Positions 16,442-23,901 of a DNA stretch of 54,668 nucleotides are shown here, piece after piece (position 1 is the stretch's first letter; each line of letters opens with the position of its first letter). The notes below the pieces were generated by a model, which ran no database searches, was not told the origin of the DNA, and saw only the letters and a list, made by a program, of their open reading frames with translations. Source of the DNA: Proteiniborus sp. DW1 (GTDB lineage: Bacteria; Bacillota; Clostridia; Tissierellales; Proteiniboraceae); assembly GCF_900095305.1 (NCBI RefSeq), contig NZ_FMDO01000021.1:1-54668 (forward strand). The letters are read 5' to 3'. Made by a program: the position numbers and the translations under genes.

Positions 16442-17329
16442 ATGCAGGATTATATTATAAGGGCTATGGACAGAGAAGGCAATATAAGAGTTTTTGTTGC
16501 TAATACGACTACCTTAGTCAATGATGCTAGAAACATACATAATACTACCCCTACTGCTTCAGCAGCTATAGGTCGTACGTTGACAGCAGCAGCCATTCTA
16601 GGAACTATGTTAAAGAACCAAAAAGAAACAGTATCTATTCAGTTAAAAGGGGGAGGGCCAATAGGCACAATATTAGCTGTAGCTAATAGTAAAGGAGAAG
16701 TAAAGGGCTATGTTGGAGATCCCACTGTTGAATTACCATTAAAAGATAATGGAAAGTTAGACGTAGGTGGTGCAGTTGGACAAAGTGGAAAGATTACTGT
16801 AATTAGAGACTTTGGATTGAAGGAACCTTATATAGGTCAGTCTGATATAGTGTCAGGTGAAATAGCCGAAGACTTAGTTAACTACTTTGCTTACTCTGAA
16901 CAACAGCCATCAGCAGTGGCTTTAGGTGTACTGGTGAACAGAGATACATCAATTAAAGCAGCAGGCGGTTATATAATTCAGGTATTGCCAGATGCAACTG
17001 AAGAAGCACTAGATAAACTTGAGAGCAATATAGCAAATGCTGAGCCAGTATCATCCCTAATCGATAAGGGACTTACACCTGAGGAAATTTTGTTGCATGT
17101 ATGTAGTGGCTTTGAAATGGATATAAAGGATAAATCCCCAGTCGAATTATCTTGTGATTGTTCCACTGAAAGGATACAAAAAGCTTTAATTGCTATAGGA
17201 AAAGATGAATTAGAGAAACTAATTGAAGAGGATGGGGAGGCAGAGTTAGTTTGCCATTTTTGTAATAAAAAATATCATTTTGATAAAGATGAGTTAAATT
17301 GCTTGTTAAAAGAAGCACGTGCACAATAG
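16442..17329 (+). CDS. hslO: Hsp33 redox-regulated chaperone
   Basis: A 295-residue cytoplasmic holdase that becomes active when oxidised and unfolded. The N-terminal domain shows 'ARNIHNTTPTASAAIGRTLTA' and 'QLKGGGPIGT'. The C-terminal redox switch keeps all four zinc-binding cysteines: C238-x-C240 (CDC) and C271-x2-C274 (CHFC). Length is normal. It lies alone after the csp terminator, with CAGGAGG before the ATG. In an anaerobe it would serve under oxidative exposure. Confidence 0.95.
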   Translation: MQDYIIRAMDREGNIRVFVANTTTLVNDARNIHNTTPTASAAIGRTLTAAAILGTMLKNQKETVSIQLKGGGPIGTILAVANSKGEVKGYVGDPTVELPLKDNGKLDVGGAVGQSGKITVIRDFGLKEPYIGQSDIVSGEIAEDLVNYFAYSEQQPSAVALGVLVNRDTSIKAAGGYIIQVLPDATEEALDKLESNIANAEPVSSLIDKGLTPEEILLHVCSGFEMDIKDKSPVELSCDCSTERIQKALIAIGKDELEKLIEEDGEAELVCHFCNKKYHFDKDELNCLLKEARAQ

Positions 17330-17364
17330 AGAGAAGCTGGAATATTTTTTTTGAAGAAAACCTA

Positions 17365-17393
17365 TTGACAATACTGTCAAAATATTATATACT
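17365..17393 (+). promoter_or_regulatory. Strong sigma-A promoter of the tRNA cluster
   Basis: TTGACA (17365-17370), 17-base spacer, TATACT (17388-17393). It is 26 bases before tRNA-Phe. Confidence 0.85.
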
Positions 17394-17419
17394 AAAATCT
17401 GTCGCTAGGGAGGAATTAC

Positions 17420-17495
17420 GCCCAGATAGCTCAGTAGGTAGAGCAGGGGACTGAAAATCCCCGTGTCGGTGGTTCGATTCCGCCTCTGGGCACCA
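17420..17495 (+). tRNA. tRNA-Phe (GAA)
   Basis: A complete cloverleaf with acceptor arms GCCCAGA/TCTGGGC, anticodon loop CTGAAAA (anticodon GAA), T-arm GGTGG-TTCGATT-CCGCC, and CCA encoded. It is first in a three-tRNA unit. Confidence 0.97.
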
Positions 17496-17563
17496 GCTTC
17501 ATAAATAGCTTGGTGCAAAGTAATCTATATGCATAATTGGCTTAGAGGAATGTGTTTTATTTT

Positions 17564-17638
17564 GCGGAAGTGGCTCAGTGGTAGAGCATCGCCTTGCCAA
17601 GGCGAGGGTCGCGAGTTCGAATCTCGTCTTCCGCTCCA
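17564..17638 (+). tRNA. tRNA-Gly (GCC)
   Basis: Acceptor GCGGAAG/CTTCCGC, anticodon stem CGCCT/GGCG-type around loop TTGCCAA (anticodon GCC), T-loop TTCGAAT, CCA encoded. It lies 68 bases after tRNA-Phe. Confidence 0.97.
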
Positions 17639-17718
17639 TTAATTTTATTGTTGGAAGCAGTTAGTTATCCTGTAAGGATTTCAAGTTGTCTATCCAACGA
17701 ACTATAGCAAGTTATAGG

Positions 17719-17791
17719 TAGGTCATTCACACACAATGAGTACCAAGTTTATGCGAGTGTAATGGGTAAATAAATTGGTGTTGTGAAACTG
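17719..17791 (+). repeat. Diverged repeat copy inside the tRNA cluster
   Basis: TAGGTAGGTC, then ACAATGAGTACCAAGTTTATG, GTAAATAAATTGGTGTTG and TGAAACTG align in order with the end of module A and all of module B. Module A's left half is not recognisable. It lies between tRNA-Gly and tRNA-Cys, on the same strand. Confidence 0.6.
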
Positions 17792-17804
17792 ATTGAACTT
17801 AATC

Positions 17805-17879
<75 letters not shown>

Positions 17880-17894
17880 TATACTAAAGCATAC

Positions 17895-17920
17895 AGTCTT
17901 CTTTTAAAGAAGACTTTTTT
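17895..17920 (+). terminator. Intrinsic terminator of the tRNA cluster
   Basis: AGTCTTCTTT (17895-17904) pairs with AAAGAAGACT (17906-17915), followed by TTTTT. Confidence 0.9.
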
Positions 17921-17991
17921 GTTTTTTGTATTTATTGTTTTAGATATGATATATATTATTATAGTCAAATTATAATGAGGAGCGGGTAATC

Positions 17992-18729
17992 GTGTGCACA
18001 AACCCATTTATCCCTAAAGGAAGAGCAAGAATTGCAATTATTGATGGTAGAGCTAGCCATAAAGTTAAAAAGGGTTTAAAACTGTTAGGAGTGAATGCAA
18101 TATATACATGTAAATGCGATGAATTATATGAGTCAATTTCTTACCATCCTGATATAGTAATACATCCTATTGATTATAATAAGGTAATAGTTGCTCCTAA
18201 TGTATATGATTATTACAATGAGATTCTACCTTTTTATGGGGTAAAGGTAATAAAAGGAGAAAAGAAACTCGGTAGAAACTATCCAGATAACATTGCATAT
18301 AATGTAGCAAGGATTTCAAGATACGCAATACATAACACTAATTTCACTGATGAAAAGCTTAAATTCTATTTAGAAAAAGAAGGTGTGGAATTTATACATG
18401 TTAAACAAGGATACTCAAAATGTTCACTAGCAATAATAAGTGAAAAAGCATGTATTACTTCTGATCCTTCAATTTATAAAGAGCTAATAAAGCATAGTGT
18501 GGACGTGCTTATGATAGAAGCAGGATTCATTGAATTACCAGGACTTAATTATGGTTTTATTGGAGGAGCTACGGGTATATTATCAAAAAAAGAATTACTC
18601 GTATCTGGAACACTTATAGAGCATCCTAGCTTAAACAGAATAAATGAATTTTTGAGAAAACATAAAATAAAAATACATTATTTAAGTAATAAAAAAATAA
18701 TTGACATTGGTTCAATAATTACTTTTTAA
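17992..18729 (+). CDS. DUF6873-like protein (GME fold)
   Basis: A 245-residue protein conserved in Clostridia. I recognise it as DUF6873, assigned to the guanidino-group-modifying-enzyme (GME) fold, from IIDGRASHKVKKGLKLLG, DIVIHPID, 'YPDNIAYNVARI' and GFIGGATGILSKKEL. The pattern of an Asp-His-containing strand and a late C-rich/Gly-rich segment fits that fold, but I cannot identify catalytic residues with certainty. The start is GTG at 17992 with GAGGAGCGGG upstream. It is followed 81 bases later by the ytxC-like gene. The reaction is unknown. Confidence 0.65.
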   Translation: MCTNPFIPKGRARIAIIDGRASHKVKKGLKLLGVNAIYTCKCDELYESISYHPDIVIHPIDYNKVIVAPNVYDYYNEILPFYGVKVIKGEKKLGRNYPDNIAYNVARISRYAIHNTNFTDEKLKFYLEKEGVEFIHVKQGYSKCSLAIISEKACITSDPSIYKELIKHSVDVLMIEAGFIELPGLNYGFIGGATGILSKKELLVSGTLIEHPSLNRINEFLRKHKIKIHYLSNKKIIDIGSIITF

Positions 18730-18810
18730 TACATTTATTACATTCCAGTTATGAGAATATAGCTTTATATTAAACATATACTACTATTACAGCAGAAAGG
18801 AGTGAGACAA

Positions 18811-19713
18811 TTGAAATTACTTACAATTGCATCTAAAGTTGAAACAGATAATATATTAGAAAACTATATTGATATATTTAAAAAAGAAGATTTAATTATA
18901 GAAAGAAGTGTAGGAAAATGTGGGGACTTCTTTCTAATTGACTATAACTTAAGTAATAAAAGTAGCAAAAAACATAAAAATATTAAGAACGTATTCAAAC
19001 ATTATATGGCAAATGGTATTGCTGATGTAATTATAGACATTTACCAAGAAAATATAGTTGAGAGATTATTACATTATAATCTATGTTATTTTGATAAGGA
19101 AGAAAAAGAAAAAATTAAAGCAAGTACTTTAGATTATCTAAAGAAAAATGAATACATTAATACAGAGGGGATAATATATAAAATTAGCAAGAAATCTAGA
19201 ATACTAAAATCTATAATAGACTTTTTAGAAGATAATGATTCTATTAATATAGAGGGATTTATAAACTTTAGATTAAAGTACTATTTGGATACTATAGAAG
19301 ATGCTATTGATAAAAATATTGAAGACTATTTTGCTGAGAAAGAGTACAGAGAGTTCATAAAAATACTTCAATATTTTGTAGAAGTCCAAGAGCCTAAGAG
19401 GGAAGTAGTAAATATCATTTTTACAAATAACAAATATAAATTAATTGATGAAAAAAGGTTAGCAATAAACAATGAATTTTTAGAAGAAATAAGCGAAGAA
19501 CTATCAGAGATAGATATTAATTATGATGATTTACTTATAAGTTCCCTTATAACTATAGCACCTAGGAAAATTATTATTCACTTAGATAGTGGAACAAATA
19601 ATTTTGACATAATAAACATAATCAAAAATATTTTTTTAAGCAAAGTAACTATATGTGAAGGCTGTGATCTATGTTGTAGCGATGTTTCATCTCATCCTTT
19701 CAAAGGATATTAA
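18811..19713 (+). CDS. ytxC: YtxC-like sporulation protein
   Basis: About 300 residues matching the YtxC family, a putative sporulation protein of unknown mechanism found in endospore formers. Family traits are 'SIIDFLEDNDSINIEGFINF' followed by RLKYYLDTIEDAIDKNIEDY, AEKEYREFIKILQYFVEVQEP and a late beta-rich segment ending CEGCDLCC. The TTG at 18811 is chosen over the GTG at 18802, since the latter overlaps the ribosome site AAAGGAGTGA. It is terminated by a strong hairpin. The twin-cysteine C-terminus could bind a metal; that is a guess. Confidence 0.75.
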   Translation: MKLLTIASKVETDNILENYIDIFKKEDLIIERSVGKCGDFFLIDYNLSNKSSKKHKNIKNVFKHYMANGIADVIIDIYQENIVERLLHYNLCYFDKEEKEKIKASTLDYLKKNEYINTEGIIYKISKKSRILKSIIDFLEDNDSINIEGFINFRLKYYLDTIEDAIDKNIEDYFAEKEYREFIKILQYFVEVQEPKREVVNIIFTNNKYKLIDEKRLAINNEFLEEISEELSEIDINYDDLLISSLITIAPRKIIIHLDSGTNNFDIINIIKNIFLSKVTICEGCDLCCSDVSSHPFKGY

Positions 19714-19735
19714 CTTTGAAAGGATGGCTTTTTTT
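19693..19735 (+). terminator. Intrinsic terminator of ytxC
   Basis: CATCCTTTCAAAG (19693-19705) pairs perfectly with CTTTGAAAGGATG (19714-19726), followed by GC and seven T. The repeat array starts two bases after the T-run. Confidence 0.92.
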
Positions 19736-19737
19736 AT

Positions 19738-19859
19738 GACCTAACCCGATTTCCCGAATGTATTTTTCGGGAAATCGCTGGTAGGTCAAACGCAACGAGC
19801 TCCAAATTTATGTGAGCGATAGCGAGCAAATAAATTTGTGATGCGAGACTGCGGCAAAT
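19738..19859 (+). repeat. Dispersed intergenic repeat, complete copy 1 (A+B)
   Basis: Module A (19738-19787): GACCTA and TAGGTC ends enclose CGATTTCCCGAA (19747-19758) paired with TTCGGGAAATCG (19766-19777). Module B (19803-19853): CAAATTTAT, GAGCGATAGCGAGC, AAATAAATTTG, then GCGAGACTGCG. It is followed without a gap by copy 2, giving a 122-base unit. There is no coding frame of credible length. Confidence 0.85.
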
Positions 19860-19980
19860 GACCTAACCCGATTTCCCGAATGTATTTTTCGGGAAATCGC
19901 TGGTAGGTCAAATGCACCAAACACCAAATTTGAACGACCGGAGGGAGTAAGCAAATTTGCGTTTCGGGACTGCGAAGTAT
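19860..19980 (+). repeat. Dispersed intergenic repeat, complete copy 2 (A+B)
   Basis: Module A (19860-19909) is identical to copy 1. Module B (19925-19976) has diverged inside (GAACGACCGGAGGGAG in place of GAGCGATAGCGAG) but keeps CAAATTTG ... CAAATTTG arms and the CGGGACTGCG end. It fills most of the gap before the DUF445 gene. Confidence 0.85.
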
Positions 19981-20059
19981 AGATTACATTATAACTATCT
20001 TTAATGCTCAAACTAAATATGGTATAATAAGTCGCATAATGTTGATAGAAGGTGAGATT

Positions 20060-20662
20060 ATGTTAGTGGTAAAAGTTTTAGTATTTGCACTTATTGGAGC
20101 ATTAATAGGATGGATTACAAATCTTATAGCGATAAAGCTGTTATTTAGACCATTTTATCCAATAAGGGTTCCTGTACTCAATTTCAGTATCCAAGGTTTA
20201 ATACCAAAACGTAGGGATGAAATAGCTAGTAGTATAGGCAATGTTATTGAACAGCAGCTTTTATCATTTGATGAACTTGTAGATAAAGTGATGGAAGATA
20301 AAAATATATCACAGATTAAAACAACTATTAAGAATAAAATTAATGAGGTAATTAGAGACAAGCTTCCGTCAATTATACCTAGCTTTTTAAAGAATATGAT
20401 CTATTCATATATAGATGATTTTATTGAAAAAGATGGGGATGCTATTATTAACGATTTAATAAGAAAGAGTATAGATAAAGCTTCAAAAGATATAAGTATA
20501 TCAGAAATTATTGAAGACAAAATTAAGGCCTTTGAAATTGAGAAAATTGAAGAAATAATTATTTCAATAGCTAAAACAGAATTAAAACATATTGAAATAC
20601 TAGGGGGAGTTTTAGGATTTATTATAGGTGTAGTTCAAGGTATATTGGCAGTCTTTGTATAA
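20060..20662 (+). CDS. DUF445 family membrane protein, short
   Basis: About 200 residues. The N-terminal membrane segment contains the hallmark GALIGWITNLIAIKLLFRP, followed by the 'IQGLIPKRRDEIASSIG' motif of DUF445 (YheB-like) proteins. Then come amphipathic helices and a second membrane segment at the C-terminus (LGGVLGFIIGVVQGILAVFV). It is about half the ~380 residues of Bacillus YheB. The ATG at 20060 follows GAAGGTGAG, preferred over the ATG at 20039. Function is unknown, with links to spore envelope in Bacillus. It is monocistronic. Confidence 0.8.
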   Translation: MLVVKVLVFALIGALIGWITNLIAIKLLFRPFYPIRVPVLNFSIQGLIPKRRDEIASSIGNVIEQQLLSFDELVDKVMEDKNISQIKTTIKNKINEVIRDKLPSIIPSFLKNMIYSYIDDFIEKDGDAIINDLIRKSIDKASKDISISEIIEDKIKAFEIEKIEEIIISIAKTELKHIEILGGVLGFIIGVVQGILAVFV

Positions 20663-20678
20663 GGCTTTTTAGGATCAA

Positions 20679-20736
20679 AAAATTCAGGAAGCAAAACTAC
20701 TTTACAGGTCATACAGTATATTGCTTCCTGAATTTT
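20679..20736. terminator. Bidirectional terminator between DUF445 gene and ftsH-like gene
   Basis: AAAATTCAGGAAGCAA (20679-20694) pairs perfectly with TTGCTTCCTGAATTTT (20721-20736) across a 26-base loop, between convergent genes. Confidence 0.85.
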
Positions 20737-20757
20737 GTTATTTTGTTTTTAGATTTG

Positions 20758-22329
20758 CTAAGTAGCTACTACGTGTGAATTATTATACTGGTCGAATATA
20801 TAGTCAAGCTCTTCTCCAGTCATAGTCTCATTTTCTAGGAGATATTCTGAAATTATGCGAAGTATATTTTTGTTTAGATTGATTAGTTGTAGTGCATCTT
20901 CATAGCAACTATTTATAATCTTCTTTATCTCTCTATCCACCTTATTAAATGAATATTTAATATACTGTTCTTTTATTGCTATATTTCCAAGTGAGCTCAT
21001 TCCATAGCTACATACCATTTCCTGTGCAATTTCTGTAGCTTTAATAAGATCATCCTTAGCTCCTGTTGTGATTTCTCCGAAAATAGCAAATTCAGCGGCC
21101 CTACCTGCAAGAAGTACTTTAATTTTATCAAGAAGTTCTTTTTCAGTAAGTAGGTATCTTTCTTCATCTGGCATTCTCAAAACATAACCTAGTGCTTGAC
21201 CTCTAGGAACTATTGATATCTTTTGTATCATATCCACATTTAATAGCTTTCCAACAAGAGCATGACCTGCTTCATGATAGGATACAATGTTTTTTTCTTT
21301 ATCTAGGACAGTTGGATTTTTTACTTCTAATCCCGCTACAACTCTTTCGATAGCTGAATTAAAATCATTTATATCTATTACTTTCTTTTTATTTCTAACA
21401 GCAATTATAGCTGCCTCGTTTGCAATATTAGCTAGTTGAGCACCAGAAAATCCATGGGTTTTCTTAGCTAAGTCCTCTATATTTATGCTTGCATCTAAAG
21501 GTTTATCCTTAGTGTGAACACCAAATATTTCTTTTCTAGCTTTAACATTAGGATTTCCTACATAAATATGTCTATCAAATCTTCCAGGCCTCAAAAGAGC
21601 CTCATCTAACAGATCGAGTCTATTTGTGGCTCCTATGACTATAACAGTTTGTGATCTGTAAAAACCATCCATTTCAACAAGAAGCTGATTTAAGGTTTGA
21701 TCTTTTTCATTATTACTATCAGAATTTCTTCTTGAACCTATGGCGTCTATTTCGTCTATGAACACTATACTAGGAGCTTCTTTTTTAGCCTTTTCAAATA
21801 AAGTGCGAACTCTTTTAGCTCCTACTCCTACATACTTTTCAACGAACTCAGAACCACTAGCATATAAAAAGGTTGATTTTGTCTCTCCTGCTAAAGCTTT
21901 TGCTAGTAGGGTTTTACCAGTGCCTGGAGGACCATAAAATAAAACACCTCTAGGAATTTTAGCTCCCATTTTAGTGTATTTTTCAGAGTTGTTAATAAAA
22001 TCAGTAATTTCTTGAAGTTCTTCTTTTATCTCATCTAATCCTGCAACATCTTTAAAAGATATCTCAGGCTTATTGTTTTCATTAGTAGAATCCTCTCCTT
22101 TCTTTTTCTCACTACTGAAAGAAGCTGGGACTAAGGATGGTTTAGAATCAAGTCTTAAATAATATACTAATACTATTAAAGTGACTATCCAAATAAAAAA
22201 TCTATCACCATTTGTAATATTAGATAAATTTATACTAGAAAAATACTTTTCATAAACTAGAAAAGTAGAAATCGATAGGCAGATTATTACAATTATAAAT
22301 GTCAATTTCTTTTTCAAGATATCAATCAC
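20758..22329 (-). CDS. FtsH-family ATP-dependent zinc metalloprotease, short form
   Basis: 523 residues. There are two membrane segments near the N-terminus (~10-26 and ~44-58) separated by only about 17 residues, so the folded extracellular domain of canonical FtsH (~75 residues, total 600-650) is missing. The AAA+ module has Walker A GPPGTGKT (133-140), Walker B VFIDEIDA, and the second region of homology GATNRLDLLDEALLRPGRFD. The zinc protease motif HEAGH is at 352-356 with a distal Asp/Glu region after. It degrades membrane or unstable cytosolic proteins; probably a paralogue of a housekeeping FtsH elsewhere. It is monocistronic on the minus strand. Confidence 0.85.
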   Translation of the reverse strand: MIDILKKKLTFIIVIICLSISTFLVYEKYFSSINLSNITNGDRFFIWIVTLIVLVYYLRLDSKPSLVPASFSSEKKKGEDSTNENNKPEISFKDVAGLDEIKEELQEITDFINNSEKYTKMGAKIPRGVLFYGPPGTGKTLLAKALAGETKSTFLYASGSEFVEKYVGVGAKRVRTLFEKAKKEAPSIVFIDEIDAIGSRRNSDSNNEKDQTLNQLLVEMDGFYRSQTVIVIGATNRLDLLDEALLRPGRFDRHIYVGNPNVKARKEIFGVHTKDKPLDASINIEDLAKKTHGFSGAQLANIANEAAIIAVRNKKKVIDINDFNSAIERVVAGLEVKNPTVLDKEKNIVSYHEAGHALVGKLLNVDMIQKISIVPRGQALGYVLRMPDEERYLLTEKELLDKIKVLLAGRAAEFAIFGEITTGAKDDLIKATEIAQEMVCSYGMSSLGNIAIKEQYIKYSFNKVDREIKKIINSCYEDALQLINLNKNILRIISEYLLENETMTGEELDYIFDQYNNSHVVAT

Positions 22330-22454
22330 CCTCTTTGCTGTTAAATTTTAAATTGGTACTATTATTTTAACCAATGTTTATGTTAATATTAGATAAATAA
22401 GGTTCATGTAAAAGAAAAATAATGAAAAATATTTTTTTAATAAGTAAAAAAGAT

Positions 22455-22483
22455 TTGACAACTGTTCAATGATTGCATATAAT
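22455..22483 (+). promoter_or_regulatory. Consensus sigma-A promoter of infC-rpmI-rplT
   Basis: TTGACA (22455-22460), exactly 17 bases, TATAAT (22478-22483): a perfect match to consensus, fitting a ribosomal-protein operon. Confidence 0.92.
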
Positions 22484-22489
22484 ATACTA

Positions 22490-22640
22490 AGAATTGTATT
22501 AGGGATAAAACAAAGTAGAAGTATCCGCTTCTCACCTTATAGCATAGAGCTCATAAGGTTAATATTGACGATTTATAAGTATTGTTGTACTTTTTTGTCG
22601 TTTTTAATGCGGATAGTTTCTACTATCCGCATTAATTTTA
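22490..22640 (+). promoter_or_regulatory. infC leader with attenuator (L20-leader type)
   Basis: A structured 5' leader. Hairpin 1 is AGAAG/CTTCT (22517-22532), presenting TATCCGC at 22522-22528 in the loop. Hairpin 2 is ACCTTAT/ATAAGGT (22534-22540/22553-22559). The terminator is AATGCGGATAGT (22606-22617) with ACTATCCGCATT (22622-22633), then T-rich. The TATCCGC of hairpin 1 can pair with GCGGATA of the terminator arm, a ready antiterminator. In Bacillus this operon is repressed by L20 binding its leader; the same logic is inferred here. Confidence 0.8.
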
Positions 22641-22667
22641 TTTAAAAATTTCAGGAGGTGTCTTAAT

Positions 22668-23174
22668 ATTAAAGAACTTCAGGTAAATGAGGAAATCAGA
22701 GAGAAAGAAGTTAGGCTGATTGATGTTGATGGAGAACAGCTTGGCATTATGTCATCAAAAAAAGCTTTAGAGCTGGCAGATGAAAAAAAGCTAGATTTGG
22801 TTATGATTGCTCCAAATGCAAAACCGCCGGTGTGTAGGATAATGGATTATGGTAAATACAAGTATGAACTTGCCAAAAGAGAAAAGGAAGCAAGAAAGAA
22901 TCAGAAGGTTATTACTGTTAAAGAAATTAGACTTACACCATCTATTGAAGCCAATGATTTGAATGTCAAAGCTAAGAGAGCCATTGATTTCTTGAAGGAT
23001 GATGACAAAGTTAAAGTTACAGTAAGATTTAGAGGAAGGGAAATGGGCCATACTGAAAAAGGAGAAGAGGTACTTAGAAAGTTTGCTGAAATTACTTCGG
23101 AGTATGGAGTCATAGATAAACAACCTAAACTCGAAGGTAGAAACATGGTAATGTATTTGAACCCAAAAAACTGA
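22668..23174 (+). CDS. infC: Translation initiation factor IF-3, AUU start
   Basis: 168 residues when begun at the ATT codon at 22668. That codon lies 7 bases after AGGAGGTG (22653-22660) and gives the normal IF-3 N-terminus [18 protein letters not shown]. The first ATG (22749) would delete most of the N-terminal domain and has no ribosome site. An AUU start is the known hallmark of infC and lets IF-3 repress its own translation. The linker and C-terminal domain ([33 protein letters not shown]) are intact. It is the first gene of infC-rpmI-rplT. Confidence 0.93.
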   Translation: MKELQVNEEIREKEVRLIDVDGEQLGIMSSKKALELADEKKLDLVMIAPNAKPPVCRIMDYGKYKYELAKREKEARKNQKVITVKEIRLTPSIEANDLNVKAKRAIDFLKDDDKVKVTVRFRGREMGHTEKGEEVLRKFAEITSEYGVIDKQPKLEGRNMVMYLNPKN

Positions 23175-23196
23175 TTACTTGGAAGGAGGAAACACT

Positions 23197-23391
23197 ATGC
23201 CAAAAATGAAAACACACAGAGGAGCAGCAAAAAGATTTAAGAAAACAGGGTCTGGAAAGCTAAAGAGACATAAAGCATATAAAAGCCACTTAACAGGAAA
23301 GAAATCTCCAAAAAGGGTTAGAAATTTAAGAAAAGCAACATTAGTTAGCTCAGGAGACGAAAAAAGAATAAGACCATTATTACCATACTAA
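23197..23391 (+). CDS. rpmI: Ribosomal protein bL35
   Basis: A 64-residue basic protein with the typical start [20 protein letters not shown] and [10 protein letters not shown]. The ATG at 23197 follows GGAAGGAGG, making an upstream in-frame start at 23179 unlikely. It lies 22 bases after infC and 26 before rplT. Confidence 0.96.
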   Translation: MPKMKTHRGAAKRFKKTGSGKLKRHKAYKSHLTGKKSPKRVRNLRKATLVSSGDEKRIRPLLPY

Positions 23392-23417
23392 TTGGATGAA
23401 AGAGGAGGAGAGAATAG

Positions 23418-23768
23418 ATGGCTAGAGTAAAAAAAGCAGTAAATGCAAAGAAAAAACATAAAAAAATATTAAAGTCTGCAAAAGGCTATTATGGTGCAAA
23501 GAGCAAACTTTACAGACCAGCTAATCAAGCTGTAATGAAATCTCTTCAATATGCATATGTAGGACGTAAATTAAGAAAGAGAGATTTTAGAAAGCTTTGG
23601 ATAACAAGAATAAATGCTGCAGCAAGAATGAATGGTATGTCTTACAGTACTTTCATAAATGGATTAAAGAAAGCTAACATTGAAATAAATAGAAAAATGC
23701 TTTCAGAAATGGCAATTCACGATGCACAAGGTTTTGCAAAATTAGTTGAAGTTGCTAAAAATGCTTAG
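23418..23768 (+). CDS. rplT: Ribosomal protein bL20
   Basis: A 116-residue bL20 with [30 protein letters not shown], '[14 protein letters not shown]', [11 protein letters not shown] and the C-terminal globular domain that in Bacillus also binds the operon leader. Last gene of the operon, with GAGGAGGAG upstream and a terminator downstream. Confidence 0.96.
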   Translation: MARVKKAVNAKKKHKKILKSAKGYYGAKSKLYRPANQAVMKSLQYAYVGRKLRKRDFRKLWITRINAAARMNGMSYSTFINGLKKANIEINRKMLSEMAIHDAQGFAKLVEVAKNA

Positions 23769-23774
23769 AAAATA

Positions 23775-23803
23775 AAAGTTCCGATTACGGAGCTTTTTAT
23801 TTT
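23775..23803 (+). terminator. Intrinsic terminator of infC-rpmI-rplT
   Basis: AAAGTTCCG (23775-23783) pairs with CGGAGCTTT (23788-23796) with one wobble, followed by a T-rich run. Confidence 0.8.
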
Positions 23804-23901
23804 TCTCTTTTTAGTTTTGTTAACAAGTATAAGTTTATTGAAGTATTTAATTGGTATAATAATAAGTAAAATCAAAAATCCAGTGTTAGGAGTAAGTGGT
23901 T

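Noticed and set aside
19738-19980. CRISPR array
   Set aside because: The two tandem 122-base units have internal hairpins, no short uniform repeats, no variable spacers of equal length, and no cas genes nearby.
19808-20011. 67-codon open frame on the minus strand across the repeat array
   Set aside because: It lies wholly within repeat modules A and B, has no ribosome site, and its product is an accident of the repeat.
22749-22751. ATG as the infC start
   Set aside because: It would remove the conserved N-terminal domain start; AGGAGGTG and the [13 protein letters not shown] sequence place initiation at ATT 22668.
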